Notes: generated from the letters alone by a model not told the origin. A stretch of 64,000 bases of DNA from Streptomyces sp. NBS 14/10 (GCF_002224125.1 NZ_NCSM01000014.1:404233-468232), one strand, 5' to 3'. Counted from the stretch's first letter, positions 24,302 through 33,189 are shown. Numbers and translations are program-made.

Positions 24302-25654
24302 ATGAGCGAAGTAGCAAGCAGACGGCGCGTGTTCCAGCCGAGGGTCATGCTCGCGGCGGTCTTCGGCACCACCGTCGAGTGGTACGACTTCGCGCTGTAC
24401 GGCACGGCGGCCTCGTTGGTCTTCAACAAGGTGTACTTCCCCGACAGCGACCCCCTGGTCGGCACGATCCTCGCCTACGGCACCTTCGCGATCGGCTTCG
24501 TCGCCCGCCCGCTCGGCGGCGCCTTCTTCGGCGAACGCGGCGACACCCGCGGCCGCAAGAACGTCCTGGTCGCCACCCTGCTGCTGATGGGCCTGGCCAC
24601 CACCGCGATCGGCCTGCTGCCCACGTACGCGCAGATAGGCGTCGCCGCGCCGCTGCTGCTCACGCTGCTGCGGTTCGTACAGGGCTTCGCCGCGGGCGGC
24701 GAGAAGACCGGAGCGCTGATCATCCTGTTCGAGAACGCCCCGCCGAAGTGGCGCGGCCTGCTCACCTCACTGCCCGCGATCGGCACCGGCACCGGAACGC
24801 TGCTGTCCACCGGTGCCTTCGCCCTCGCGACCGGGCTGCTGTCCGAGGAGGCGTTCCTGTCCTGGGGTTGGCGGGTGCCGTTCCTGCTCAGCGCGGTGCT
24901 GACGCTCTTCGGGCTGTGGGTGCGCAGGTCGGTCGGGGAGACCGCCGAGTTCCAGGACTCCGGCGCAGCCGCCCGCCCGCAGCGGACCGGCACGCTGCGC
25001 GAGCGGCTGGGCCGCACCCGCTTCGTCGAGGCCTGGCGCCGCTATCCCCGGCAGATGCTCATCGTGATCGGCGCGGGCGCCGCGGAGAACGCGGGCTACT
25101 ACATCTTCGGCACGTTCTCGGTCGCGTACGCCGAGGACCGCGGGATGTCCACGTCCGCGCTGCTCGGCGGCATCTCCATCGCCGCGGCCGTGAAACTGGT
25201 GACCGTCCCGGCGTTCGGGGCGCTCTCGGACCGGGTCGGCCGGCGGCCCGTCTCGATCGGCGGCGCGCTGGTCCTGCTCGCCGCCGCCTGGCCGTTCTTC
25301 GCCGTCGTCGACGGGCAGAACACCTGGCTGATCTGGCTCGCGCTCCTGGTCACCCTCGGCGTCGGCCAGTCCGCGATCCTGGGCTCACAGCCCGCCTTCT
25401 TCGCCGAACTCTTCGACACCAGGGTGCGGTTCAGCGCCGTCGGTGTCGCCAACAACCTCGGCACCGTCCTCACCGGGGGACTGGCCCCCGTGCTGGCCAC
25501 CAGTCTGCTGCTCTGGTTCGACCACAGCGTGGCCGGGGTGGTCGTCTTCATCGCTTCGATGAGCATGCTCACCGTCGTCACCGTGGCTCTCGCGAAGGAG
25601 ACCAGGCACCGGGAGGCCGCGGCGGCACCGTCCCGTCCCGCGGCCAAGGTCTAG
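24302..25654 (+). CDS. MHS-family MFS metabolite:proton symporter
   Basis: A 450-residue, 12-segment major facilitator of the metabolite:H+ symporter branch. Hallmarks are FGTTVEWYDFALYGTAAS near the N-terminus, FFGERGDTRGRKNVLV in loop 2-3, RFVQGFAAGGE in segment 4, and a second GALSDRVGRRPV after segment 8. Relatives carry citrate, alpha-ketoglutarate, shikimate, proline or other carboxylates. GAAGGAG lies before ATG 24302. Divergent from the IclR operon, so the imported acid is probably the substrate of the CoA-transferase. Its stop overlaps the stop of the convergent unknown gene by 4 bp. Confidence 0.92.
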   Translation: MSEVASRRRVFQPRVMLAAVFGTTVEWYDFALYGTAASLVFNKVYFPDSDPLVGTILAYGTFAIGFVARPLGGAFFGERGDTRGRKNVLVATLLLMGLATTAIGLLPTYAQIGVAAPLLLTLLRFVQGFAAGGEKTGALIILFENAPPKWRGLLTSLPAIGTGTGTLLSTGAFALATGLLSEEAFLSWGWRVPFLLSAVLTLFGLWVRRSVGETAEFQDSGAAARPQRTGTLRERLGRTRFVEAWRRYPRQMLIVIGAGAAENAGYYIFGTFSVAYAEDRGMSTSALLGGISIAAAVKLVTVPAFGALSDRVGRRPVSIGGALVLLAAAWPFFAVVDGQNTWLIWLALLVTLGVGQSAILGSQPAFFAELFDTRVRFSAVGVANNLGTVLTGGLAPVLATSLLLWFDHSVAGVVVFIASMSMLTVVTVALAKETRHREAAAAPSRPAAKV

Positions 25655-26730
25655 CCGCTGATGTAGATGAGGGCGGTGCGCTGCGCCCCGACCAGGAGGA
25701 GACAGGAGTCCCCTTCGCCGGACAGGACGGATTCGAGGGGGAGGTTCTTGGCGTACGCGAGGGTGGGCGGGGTGCCGGGCGCGCCGGTGATCTTGGTGAG
25801 GACCGTTTCGAGGAGGTCGCGGGCGAGCCAGGAGACCAGTTCATCGCCGGGGATCTCGGGCGTCGTGGAGTCGAACTCCCAGACCAGGGTCTGGGCCCGG
25901 GCCGCCGCGACCATGTTCTGTTCGGACTCGGTCAGCGCGGCTTTCAGGGAGGCGGCGTCCAGGGGCCACAGGACGTCGTCGGTTTCGTCGTCGTCCTCCT
26001 CCGCGATCAGCCAGTCTTCGTCCCCGGCCCAGCCCGCGCGGAAGGCGGCGTCGGGGTCGGCGACGTTCAGGTCGACGTCATGGGTGCCGAAGGTCACCTC
26101 GAAGGTCACGGCGTCGGTGTTGTTGATCTGGAGGAATTCGCTGAGCAGGGACGTGACGCAGGCGATCCGGTACTCGGGCGTGTCATTGGCGTCGGGGGCG
26201 GTTGCGGCGTCGGCCAGGGCCAGCCGGGTTGTTCTGTCGTGGGAGCGCACCAGCAGGTGCAGCTCATCGTCCAGCGCGGGGCCGTCCGGCTCGGCGGCCA
26301 CCATGATGCGGAGCAGATCCGTACCGTCCGCCGCCAGATATCCGGCCAGGTATCCGGCGAGCGCCCGGCCCCGGCCCGACTCCGTTCCGTCGGTGAGGAA
26401 TTCGCTGATGAACGCGAACGTATGCTCCGCACCCTCGTCCGGCAGGCCCCATGAGGCGTGCAGGGGGCCGGACGATGTCTCGTCCGGGTCCTCGATGTCG
26501 AACCGCTCGACGGCCACCGGATGGCGCTGCCCGTCGGGGCCGTCGAACGTGGCCGGGAAGGCGCCGTAGTCCGACACCTCGGCCGGCGAGGGCGCGGCGG
26601 TCCACTCCTCCTCGTACGACGGCGGAGCTTCGCCGCCGACGAGTGCCAGGCGCCAGTGCGGCAGCCACAGCGCGAACAGGTGCTCCACGGCTTCGAGCGG
26701 GTCGATATGGCGCGGCTCTGCTTCCGTCAA
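25651..26730 (-). CDS. Unknown 359-residue acidic protein
   Basis: No domain I recognise. The protein is very acidic, with an Asp/Glu cluster (AEEDDDETDD) near residue 240, and has no signal peptide or membrane segment. A two-part layout is suggested by two amphipathic halves, with the first (to about residue 190) containing FAFISEFLTDG and the second containing LVSWLARDLLE. The start is TTG 26730 because GGGAGGA lies at the right distance. It converges with the MHS symporter (4-bp overlap of ends) and lies behind the exonuclease gene on the same strand, 40 bp apart, so the two may share a message. Confidence 0.75.
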   Translation of the reverse strand: MTEAEPRHIDPLEAVEHLFALWLPHWRLALVGGEAPPSYEEEWTAAPSPAEVSDYGAFPATFDGPDGQRHPVAVERFDIEDPDETSSGPLHASWGLPDEGAEHTFAFISEFLTDGTESGRGRALAGYLAGYLAADGTDLLRIMVAAEPDGPALDDELHLLVRSHDRTTRLALADAATAPDANDTPEYRIACVTSLLSEFLQINNTDAVTFEVTFGTHDVDLNVADPDAAFRAGWAGDEDWLIAEEDDDETDDVLWPLDAASLKAALTESEQNMVAAARAQTLVWEFDSTTPEIPGDELVSWLARDLLETVLTKITGAPGTPPTLAYAKNLPLESVLSGEGDSCLLLVGAQRTALIYISG

Positions 26731-26770
26731 CGTTCCTCCCCCGGGCCCACGTTGGTGATCACGGCGGAGC

Positions 26771-27337
26771 CTACAAGGCGTGGACCGCGCCGCGCCCCAG
26801 CAACCCCGCCAGCAGCCCCGCGATGTTCCACGCGTCGTCCACGCCCCGGTGGTGTGTGCCCTCGAGAGGGAGCCCCGCGTGATTGAGGGCGCCGGCCATG
26901 CCCAGTTCGCGGTCGAGGGAGTGCATCAGCGAGTAGAGGTTCTTGACGTTGAGATGCCGGGTGCCGAACGGATAGCGGGTGTTCGTCGCCGCGCACTGGC
27001 GGGTGAACTGGGCGCGGTCGTACTCGCCCCAGCTGGCCCATACGCGGTGTCCGGCGCCGTGTTCGGCGCGCAGGATCTCGCAGGCCTCGGCGAAACCGAT
27101 GCCGGCGGCGGCCTGTTCGGGGGTGATGGTGGTCAGCTCGGTGCAGAAGGGGCTGACGGTGGAGCGCTCGGGGCGGACCATGAGGGAGCTGCGGACGGGG
27201 CGTTCGCCGGTGGCGATGTCCAGTTCGCACAGGCCGATTTCGATGATCTCGGATTCCATGCCCTCGGGGGTCGGGCCGTCCCAGCAGGTCGCTTCGATGT
27301 CCACGACGAGGACGCGGTCGAGTCGCAGTCTTGCCAT
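26771..27337 (-). CDS. DEDDh exonuclease of the KapD/ERI-1-like group
   Basis: A 188-residue exonuclease. Exo I is VVDIEATCWDG (the ATCW form typical of ERI-1/KapD proteins), Exo II is WASWGEYDRAQF, and Exo III is THHRGVDDAWNIAGLL with catalytic His and Asp. Such proteins trim 3' ends of structured RNA in eukaryotes; bacterial members are poorly known. ATG 27337 gives a normal N-terminus just before the first beta strand, although the ribosome site is weak; the frame is open back to 27379. It is probably cotranscribed with the acidic unknown protein downstream. Confidence 0.88.
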   Translation of the reverse strand: MARLRLDRVLVVDIEATCWDGPTPEGMESEIIEIGLCELDIATGERPVRSSLMVRPERSTVSPFCTELTTITPEQAAAGIGFAEACEILRAEHGAGHRVWASWGEYDRAQFTRQCAATNTRYPFGTRHLNVKNLYSLMHSLDRELGMAGALNHAGLPLEGTHHRGVDDAWNIAGLLAGLLGRGAVHAL

Positions 27338-27385
27338 ACGGGGTAGCGAATCACGGCGATGCGGTTGCGGGCACGCCAATTGTCG

Positions 27386-27913
27386 TCAGGCCGGGCGCCG
27401 CCGGGGTGCGGGCCGGGGCCGGGGCGGCGGCCAGGCGGCGATGGCGCCGGCGGTGCCGCCGCCGAGGAGGGCGAGCGCGATGGTCCAGGCGATCCAGCGG
27501 TGGGCCGCGAGGTCGAGGACGCTCTGGTCGAGGGCGCCGGCGGGCTGTGCCTCGTAGGGGTTCGCCCGGTCGTAGACGACGGTCGTCGCCACGCGGTCCT
27601 CGGCGTCGCGGTGGCCGTGCGGGACGTAGAGCGAGCCGTCGATCGTCTCCTCCGGTACGGAGACGGAGTCGCCGTCGGCGTCGTTGAAATCGAGCCACAC
27701 CGATGACGTGTGGCAGCTGATGCCCCGGCCCTGGCTGCAGGAGGTGGTCAGGGACGCCTGGGCCCGGGCGTGCAGTCCGTGGGCGCGCAGCGCGGCCAAC
27801 TCGGTGTGGCCGTCCCATACGTGCTTGACCTGGCCTGCCAGCAGCAGAGCGCCGATCAGCACAACGGTCACGGCGGCCGCGGTCGTCCCCCAGCGGCGCA
27901 GCAGACTCTTCAC
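27386..27913 (-). CDS. DUF3592-type membrane protein
   Basis: A 175-residue membrane protein. One hydrophobic segment lies at about residues 10-28 and a second at about 140-160, enclosing an extracytoplasmic beta-rich domain with two cysteines (SCSQGRGISC) that may form a disulfide. VATTVVYDRANPYEAQP is the typical DUF3592 ending before the last membrane segment. The tail is Pro/Arg-rich. GTG 27913 is preceded by GAGGAGGG, which decides it over the upstream frame. Function unknown. It is divergent from the next unknown gene at 27964. Confidence 0.75.
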   Translation of the reverse strand: MKSLLRRWGTTAAAVTVVLIGALLLAGQVKHVWDGHTELAALRAHGLHARAQASLTTSCSQGRGISCHTSSVWLDFNDADGDSVSVPEETIDGSLYVPHGHRDAEDRVATTVVYDRANPYEAQPAGALDQSVLDLAAHRWIAWTIALALLGGGTAGAIAAWPPPRPRPAPRRRPA

Positions 27914-27963
27914 CAGGCCCTCCTCACTCGTGTTGTCATATCGTCGGGCTAGGGTCCCTGACC

Positions 27964-28689
27964 ATGACACACGACAGGCTCCGCGAACTCCTCGCCACCG
28001 GACTGATCGACACCCTCGACGCCCGCGACAAGGCGCTGCTGGAGCGCCGCGCGCGGATCAAGGCCAGTGGGGAGAAGCCGTCCCGGCTGGAACCGCGCGG
28101 ATGGTGGTACGCGGTGCCCGGCGCGGCGTACGAGGGGGTCTTCGAGGCGCTGGGGCTGCACGACCGGTTTCCGGTCACGCTGGAGGAAGGCGCCGATGTG
28201 GAGGACATGTCGTCGCGCAGGGGCGCGTACCCCGTGTTCATCACGCCGGAACTGGACGGCTGGCGGCTGATCTTCGGCAACCTCGCCGAGGCGGTCGGCT
28301 GGGACTGGGGCGACTGGATGGGTGCGGTCGAGCGGCTGAGCGAGCACTGCGGCGAGGCGCAGATGTTCTTCCAGGACGAGGCGGGCGGGTCGGACGTCTG
28401 GGTGGTGGCCGAGAAGGGGCGGATCCGGCGGCGTTACGCGGCGGAGAGCGACCCCGAGTGGATCGGCGAGCCGCTGCCCTGGGAGGACCTGGTCGTCGAC
28501 GACGAGGACTACGACCCGGAGTACTACGAAGCCGAGCCGAACGAGGGTACGGCGCGGGCCGCCTACGCGTGCGGACTGCTGTCCGTCGACCCCACCGAGA
28601 TCGGCCCCGACACGCGGATGAGCGGCCACGGCTGGCTGGCCCTCAACGCCCCGGACATCGGACACAAGGGCCTCGACCTGCTTGTGTAG
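27964..28689 (+). CDS. Unknown 241-residue protein
   Basis: A soluble acidic protein without a domain I can name. The segment AYPVFITPELDGWRLIFGN, followed by a long Asp/Glu/Tyr-rich region (VVDDEDYDPEYYEAE), resembles small SMI1/immunity-like or DUF proteins common in Streptomyces, but I cannot prove membership. TAGGGT ends eight bases before ATG 27964 and there is no ribosome site, so the message is probably leaderless. It ends 14 bp before the long hairpin repeat, with the convergent glycosidase gene on the other side. Confidence 0.75.
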   Translation: MTHDRLRELLATGLIDTLDARDKALLERRARIKASGEKPSRLEPRGWWYAVPGAAYEGVFEALGLHDRFPVTLEEGADVEDMSSRRGAYPVFITPELDGWRLIFGNLAEAVGWDWGDWMGAVERLSEHCGEAQMFFQDEAGGSDVWVVAEKGRIRRRYAAESDPEWIGEPLPWEDLVVDDEDYDPEYYEAEPNEGTARAAYACGLLSVDPTEIGPDTRMSGHGWLALNAPDIGHKGLDLLV

Positions 28690-28702
28690 CAGGCACGCGA
28701 TG

Positions 28703-28766
28703 TGCGGTGAGTATGGGACAGCGACACGCCAATACGACGGCGTGTCGCTGTCCCGTACTCACCGCA
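28703..28766. repeat. Dispersed 64-bp hairpin element, copy 1 (convergent-gene terminator)
   Basis: Arms 28703-28730 and 28739-28766 pair over 28 bp with one G-T pair around an 8-nt loop. The left arm begins TGCGGTGAGTATGGGACAGC. A second copy lies at 55332-55395. Both fill the gap between two convergent stops, so a two-way terminator role is likely. Confidence 0.85.
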
Positions 28767-28769
28767 AAT

Positions 28770-30401
28770 TCAGCGTGCGGGGCCTGCCGGGAGCACCTGC
28801 ACCGTGTCGCCCACCGGACGCTCGCCCGCCGCGTCCGAGGGGGCGTTGACGAGTTCACCCGCGACGGTCATGGTGCTGGATCCGCCGCCGTCCAGGTTGA
28901 GGGCCTGCTCCGCGCCCAGGGAGCGCATGAAGTCGGCGCCCTCCGCCAGGGTGAAGCCCTCACTGACGCCGGGCCGGCGGCCGTCCACGGTGACGAGGAG
29001 CAGGCGTCCGCGCTTGTCGAGGCCGGCCATGGTGCGCGGCTGCCGTCCGTTGGACCAGGCGTAGCCGAAGGAGAGGTCCTGGGGGTCGAGCATGCCCTCG
29101 GTGGCGGCGTCGATGGCGATCCGGCCGTCCTCCACCAGGGTGGGCGCGGCGCTGACGATGCTGTCGTCGCGGCCGAGCTCGACCTGCCGCCCGGCGGTGT
29201 CGCGGACCGTCTCCTGGACGGCGATCCGCGCGCCCGGACGGCCTTGGGCGGTCAGCCAGTCGGCGGCGGAGCCGACGCCCTGCAGCACCGAGCCACCGGC
29301 CGGGACCTCGCCGCCGCGCCGGCCGGCGGAGACCACGTGGTGGTCGGCGTCGAGCACCACCTGGACACCCGGGCCGGTGGGCAGGTCGGCGCGGAACGCC
29401 GCCGTGAACTTGACCAGGTCGTCGGCCTTGGCGCAGGTGAGGTCCTGGCGGGGCAGCTCGGTGGGGGTGGCGCCGGGGCGGCCGCAGTTGCGCACCTTGC
29501 CGGGCACCCGGTTGATGCCCTGCACCGCGTAGGTGGCGGACCCGGACCGCGCGGTGACCGTGGTGGTCAGATCCGCGATACGGGCACGCCGCCCGCCGTC
29601 GGCGAGGATCAGCGCGGCGCGCGAACCGGCGGCCATCGACTGCAGCTCGCCGTCGTAGGCGCCGATTCCGGCCATCGTGCCCTGTACGCCGTCGGAGTCG
29701 GAGGTGATGAAGAAGCCGCCGTTGACGCCGACCAGCGAGCCGTTCTTCGCGGCGGCCGAAGAGGTCGTCTCGCGGTCCGCGACATTGCCGTTGTGCGTGG
29801 CCTCGACGGTGCCGGTGAACGCGGCCGGGTCGATGACCGCGACATGCACGCTCTCCCGGTCGGCCGGCTGCTCGACGTCGTAGCCGGTCCACTCCACGGC
29901 CGGCTGGAGGCCGAGCGCGGTCACCTTCGGGGTCGTACGCTGCGCCTCGTCCGAAGTGGCGTACGCACCGACGCGCACCCGCCAACCCATCGTGCCGCGC
30001 GGCGTGTCCGCGTACGCGGGCCAGCTGACCTGCTCCAGGCGCGGCTCGAGCCCGGCGTCGCGCAGCCGCCGCGCGGTGTCCTCCGCCCAGGTGCGGGCGC
30101 CGACCGGGGCGAACGTCTTGGCGCCGGTCAGCCGGTTGACGGCGGGGGCGTGGATGGCGACGGTCCAGGCCGGTTCGGCGTCCGGGTGCTGGATGGTGCC
30201 GGTGCGTATCTGGACGCCCGGGGCCACGGTCCGCGTCGTCCAGTTGACCTGGGCCTGGACCTGGGCGGGGGTGGTGGCCGCCTGCGCTGGTCCGGGCACC
30301 GTCAGCGCGATGGTGGACGCCACGGCGAGCGCGACTCGCGTACGAGGTCCGCGGCGGGCTCTGTCGGCTTCGAGTGTACGAGTGGCGCGTTCGTTGCGCA
30401 T
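28770..30401 (-). CDS. Secreted phosphodiester glycosidase-family protein
   Basis: A 543-residue exported protein. The signal peptide ends near GPAQAATTP (about residue 42). The C-terminal half is the NAGPA/DUF2233 phosphodiester glycosidase domain, with its marks VGVNGGFF, GRLLLVTVDGRR and the late AEQALNLDGGGSSTMTV. The N-terminal part (50-200) contains a SPOR-like/RRLRDAGLEPRLEQV segment common in streptomycete members. The domain is related to the enzyme uncovering mannose 6-phosphate; bacterial members are thought to hydrolyse glycosyl phosphodiesters in envelope polymers. AGGAGGGG fixes ATG 30401; the longer frame is not used. It is encoded alone, between the hairpin repeat and the sulfur locus. 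Confidence 0.88.
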   Translation of the reverse strand: MRNERATRTLEADRARRGPRTRVALAVASTIALTVPGPAQAATTPAQVQAQVNWTTRTVAPGVQIRTGTIQHPDAEPAWTVAIHAPAVNRLTGAKTFAPVGARTWAEDTARRLRDAGLEPRLEQVSWPAYADTPRGTMGWRVRVGAYATSDEAQRTTPKVTALGLQPAVEWTGYDVEQPADRESVHVAVIDPAAFTGTVEATHNGNVADRETTSSAAAKNGSLVGVNGGFFITSDSDGVQGTMAGIGAYDGELQSMAAGSRAALILADGGRRARIADLTTTVTARSGSATYAVQGINRVPGKVRNCGRPGATPTELPRQDLTCAKADDLVKFTAAFRADLPTGPGVQVVLDADHHVVSAGRRGGEVPAGGSVLQGVGSAADWLTAQGRPGARIAVQETVRDTAGRQVELGRDDSIVSAAPTLVEDGRIAIDAATEGMLDPQDLSFGYAWSNGRQPRTMAGLDKRGRLLLVTVDGRRPGVSEGFTLAEGADFMRSLGAEQALNLDGGGSSTMTVAGELVNAPSDAAGERPVGDTVQVLPAGPAR

Positions 30402-30594
30402 GACATCCCCTCCTGGTGGGTGCGGGGAAAGTCCAGCGGTGTCCGGGGGCCGGGTCGGCAAGAGTGGCGGACGGTACGCGGAAGGGGCGGTGAACGGCGG
30501 GGAGGGGAGGGATGTGGTCCGGCCGGGTGATGAGTAGCAGGATTATCCCCCAGCGGCGGCCATGCCGCCCCTCGTACTGGGGCGCCGGGACCCG

Positions 30595-31359
30595 TCAGGC
30601 CGTGAGTGCGGTGAGCTTCCCGGCCCCCGCCCGCGCCTCGTCGTAGCGGCGCAGCAGCAGCCGGGCCAGCTCCGGGGCCGGGCCCAGAACGCCCGCCAGG
30701 ACATCCGCGCCCGCCTCGCGCGCGCCGTGCGCGATGCGGTCCGGGAGCCGGCCGGGGGCGATGACGTACGGGGCGACGGCCACCCGGCGGACGCCCTCGG
30801 CGCGCAGCGCGCGCACCGCGTCCTCGGTGCGCGGGAGAGAGGCGGAGGCGAACGCGGGCCGCACGGCGCACCAACCGGTGTGCCGCCACTCCCGCGCGAT
30901 TTCTGCGATCACCGCGATCGCCTCCGGGTCGGTGGAGCCCGCCGAGGCCAGGACGACCCCGGTCGAGCGTCGGTCGCCGGGCCGCAGCCCGGCCTCGTAC
31001 AGGCGCCGCTCCAGGGCCCGCGTCAGCAGCGGCGAGGGGCCCAGGACCTCGGCCTGCCGGACGCGCAGGCCAAGGTGGCGGGCCGTCGCCTCGCGCAGCA
31101 CCGCCGGGATGTCGGCCTTCGCGTGGAAGGCGCGGGTGAGGAGCAGCGGGAGGGCGACGATGTCGTGGGCGCCCTCCGCCGCCAGGCGGTCCAGGACCTG
31201 GCCCACCCGCGGCGCGTTGAAGTCCAGGAACGCCGCCTCCACCCGCAGCCCCGCCCGCAGCGACCGCGCCCGCGCGCACAGCGCGGCGACGGTCGCCGCG
31301 TGGCGTGGGTCGCGGCTGCCGTGGGCGATGACCAGCAGGGTGGGGGTGGGGGAGGTCAC
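30595..31359 (-). CDS. Sirohydrochlorin chelatase-like protein (CbiX/SirB family)
   Basis: A 254-residue CbiX-type chelatase. The metal-site landmarks are IAHGSRDPRH at the N-terminus and LLLTRAFHAKADIP, giving the two conserved His residues; a second half repeats the fold (VLASAGSTDPEAI to VAPYVIAPGRLPDRI). It inserts Fe2+ (or Co2+) into sirohydrochlorin. Siroheme is the cofactor of the sulfite reductase encoded 8 kb upstream on the same strand, so iron insertion for sulfur assimilation is the likely role. The start is GTG 31359 with a poor ribosome site. Last gene of the cys-ssu block, 52 bp after ssuC. Confidence 0.88.
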   Translation of the reverse strand: MTSPTPTLLVIAHGSRDPRHAATVAALCARARSLRAGLRVEAAFLDFNAPRVGQVLDRLAAEGAHDIVALPLLLTRAFHAKADIPAVLREATARHLGLRVRQAEVLGPSPLLTRALERRLYEAGLRPGDRRSTGVVLASAGSTDPEAIAVIAEIAREWRHTGWCAVRPAFASASLPRTEDAVRALRAEGVRRVAVAPYVIAPGRLPDRIAHGAREAGADVLAGVLGPAPELARLLLRRYDEARAGAGKLTALTA

Positions 31360-31411
31360 GGGAGGCGTTTCCGGATTCCTTAGAGGGTGGGATGCGGGCC
31401 GGGTACGGGCG

Positions 31412-32365
31412 TCAGCGGGCGTTTGCCAGCAGGCCCCGGCTGCGCAGCACCCGCCGCTCGATCGGGGCGAAGATCAGCAGCTCGATCGCGATCCCGACGA
31501 ACAGGATCATGATGATGCCGAGCAGCACCCCCGCCATATCGGAGTTGTTGCGCTGGTTCTCCAGGTACTGGCCGAGCCCGAGTCCCAGGTCGGGGGACTT
31601 GGCGATGATCTCCGCGGCCATCAGCGAGCGCCAGGAGAACGCCCAGCCCTGCTTGAGCCCGGCGACATAGCCGGGCAGCGCGGCGGGCAGCAGGATGTGC
31701 CGGGCGCTGACCAGGCCCCGGGCGCCGAGTGTGCGTCCGGCGCGGAGGAACAGCGGGGGCACCTGGTCGATGCCGGAGACCAGGCCGTTGGCGATCGAGG
31801 GGACCGCGCCGAGCAGGATGACGGTGTACATCATCTTGTCGTTGAGGCCCAGCCAGATCACCGCGGGCGGCACCCACGCCACCGAGGGCAGCGACTGGAG
31901 CCCGGACAGGATCGGGCCGATCCCGGCCCGGACGAACTTCACCCGGGCGACGATCAGCCCCAGCGGGGTGGCGATGGCCAGCGCGATGAGGAAGCCGAAC
32001 AGGCCGCGCGAGACGCTGGTCCAGATGATGTCGAGCAGTTCGCCCTTGAGCCACAGGTCCCGCAGCGCGTCCCAGACCAGCTTGGGGTCGGGGAGCTTGT
32101 AGTCGGCGGTGACCTTCGCCCAGACCAGCACCTTCCAGATGAGGAGGATCAGGGCGACGGCCACGACGGGCGGCAGCACCTTCTGGACCAGCACCTCGGC
32201 CGGGGACGTACGCCGGATCTGCACCGCGTCCAGCGCGTCGAGCCCGGCCTCGAGACCCGCCAGGTCCTGGCTGGACTGCTTTGGCCGTTTCCCTGTGGGC
32301 TCGTCCGTCTTCTCCACGGCGGCCGTCGTCTTCGGCGACTCGCCGGTGATCTCAGTGCCGGCCAT
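31412..32365 (-). CDS. ssuC: Sulfonate ABC transporter permease
   Basis: A 317-residue permease of the SsuC/TauC/NrtB group with six hydrophobic segments after a polar N-terminus of about 70 residues. The ATPase-contact loop is LGARGLVSARHILLPAALPGYVAGLKQGWAFSWRSL in pieces (LGARGLVSARHILLPAALPG, WAFSWRSLMAAE), diagnostic for the group. ATG 32365 lies 13 bp inside the ssuB end, with GGGGAGA upstream. With the SsuB and SsuA homologues upstream it forms an importer for alkanesulfonates or sulfate esters that feeds the cys genes; no sulfonate monooxygenase is encoded here. Confidence 0.9.
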   Translation of the reverse strand: MAGTEITGESPKTTAAVEKTDEPTGKRPKQSSQDLAGLEAGLDALDAVQIRRTSPAEVLVQKVLPPVVAVALILLIWKVLVWAKVTADYKLPDPKLVWDALRDLWLKGELLDIIWTSVSRGLFGFLIALAIATPLGLIVARVKFVRAGIGPILSGLQSLPSVAWVPPAVIWLGLNDKMMYTVILLGAVPSIANGLVSGIDQVPPLFLRAGRTLGARGLVSARHILLPAALPGYVAGLKQGWAFSWRSLMAAEIIAKSPDLGLGLGQYLENQRNNSDMAGVLLGIIMILFVGIAIELLIFAPIERRVLRSRGLLANAR

Positions 32366-33176
32366 GGCGGCGGATCTCCCCACGCAGTTCATCGGTGATC
32401 TCAATGGACAGGTCCGCGACGGCCGCGTCCTCGATCCGGCGCGGCTGCGGAATGTCGACCGTCCACTCCCGGACGACCCGCCCCGGCCGCGAGGACAGCA
32501 GCACCACGCGCTGGGCCAGACGTACCGCCTCGCGCACGTTGTGCGTGACGAACAGGACCGAGACGCCCGTCTCGCTCCAGATGCGGGTCAGTTCGCCGTG
32601 CAGCACATCGCGGGTGATGGCGTCGAGCGCGGCGAACGGCTCGTCCATCAGCAGCACGCTGGAGTCCTGCGCCAGCGCGCGGGCGAGCGCGACGCGCTGC
32701 CGCATACCGCCCGACAGTTCGTGCACCCGCTTGCCGTGCGAGCCGCCCAGCCGCACCAGCTCCAGCAGCTCCTCCGCCCTGGGCTTGCGGTCGGCGCGCG
32801 GTACGCCGCGCAGCCGCAGCGCCAGTTCGATGTTCTTGCCCGCGGTCAGCCACGGGAAGAGCGCGTGCTCCTGGAACATCAGGGCCGGCCGGCCGCCGGC
32901 GACCTCGATGGTCCCGGCGGTCGGCCTGTCCAGGTCCGCGACCAGGTTGAGCAGCGTCGACTTACCGCAGCCCGAGGCGCCCAGGATGCAGACGAACTCG
33001 CCCGGCCGGACATCGAGGTTGATGTCGTCGAGCACGGGCTGTGCGGCGCCGGGGCGGCCGAACGCCTTGTGGACGTGGTCGATCCGGACAGCTCCGGAGG
33101 ATTGCGACGGGCCTGCCGCGGCCGCCGTGGCCGCGCCCGCCCGGTCGGCCTTGTCGGTGGTCAGTGCCGGGGACAT
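32352..33176 (-). CDS. ssuB: Sulfonate ABC transporter ATP-binding protein
   Basis: A 274-residue nitrate/sulfonate-type ABC ATPase. Walker A GASGCGKST, the Q-loop and MFQEHALFPWLT pattern typical of the taurine/sulfonate branch, signature LSGGMRQRVALARAL, Walker B VLLMDEPFAALD and the switch His in FVTHN are all present. The first 30 residues are Ala/Thr-rich and precede the fold. AGGAGGTGA lies before ATG 33176. It follows ssuA after a 120-bp spacer holding a strong hairpin, and its end overlaps the ssuC start. Confidence 0.93.
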   Translation of the reverse strand: MSPALTTDKADRAGAATAAAAGPSQSSGAVRIDHVHKAFGRPGAAQPVLDDINLDVRPGEFVCILGASGCGKSTLLNLVADLDRPTAGTIEVAGGRPALMFQEHALFPWLTAGKNIELALRLRGVPRADRKPRAEELLELVRLGGSHGKRVHELSGGMRQRVALARALAQDSSVLLMDEPFAALDAITRDVLHGELTRIWSETGVSVLFVTHNVREAVRLAQRVVLLSSRPGRVVREWTVDIPQPRRIEDAAVADLSIEITDELRGEIRRHGRH

Positions 33177-33189
33177 CCGGTCACCTCCT

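Noticed and set aside
23590..26454. A 954-codon plus-strand frame spanning the IclR, symporter and unknown genes
   Set aside because: It crosses several real genes on both strands, has shadow-type composition and no motif.
27684..30530. A 948-codon plus-strand frame over the glycosidase gene
   Set aside because: It runs across the hairpin repeat and opposite a well-supported secreted enzyme; composition is that of a shadow.
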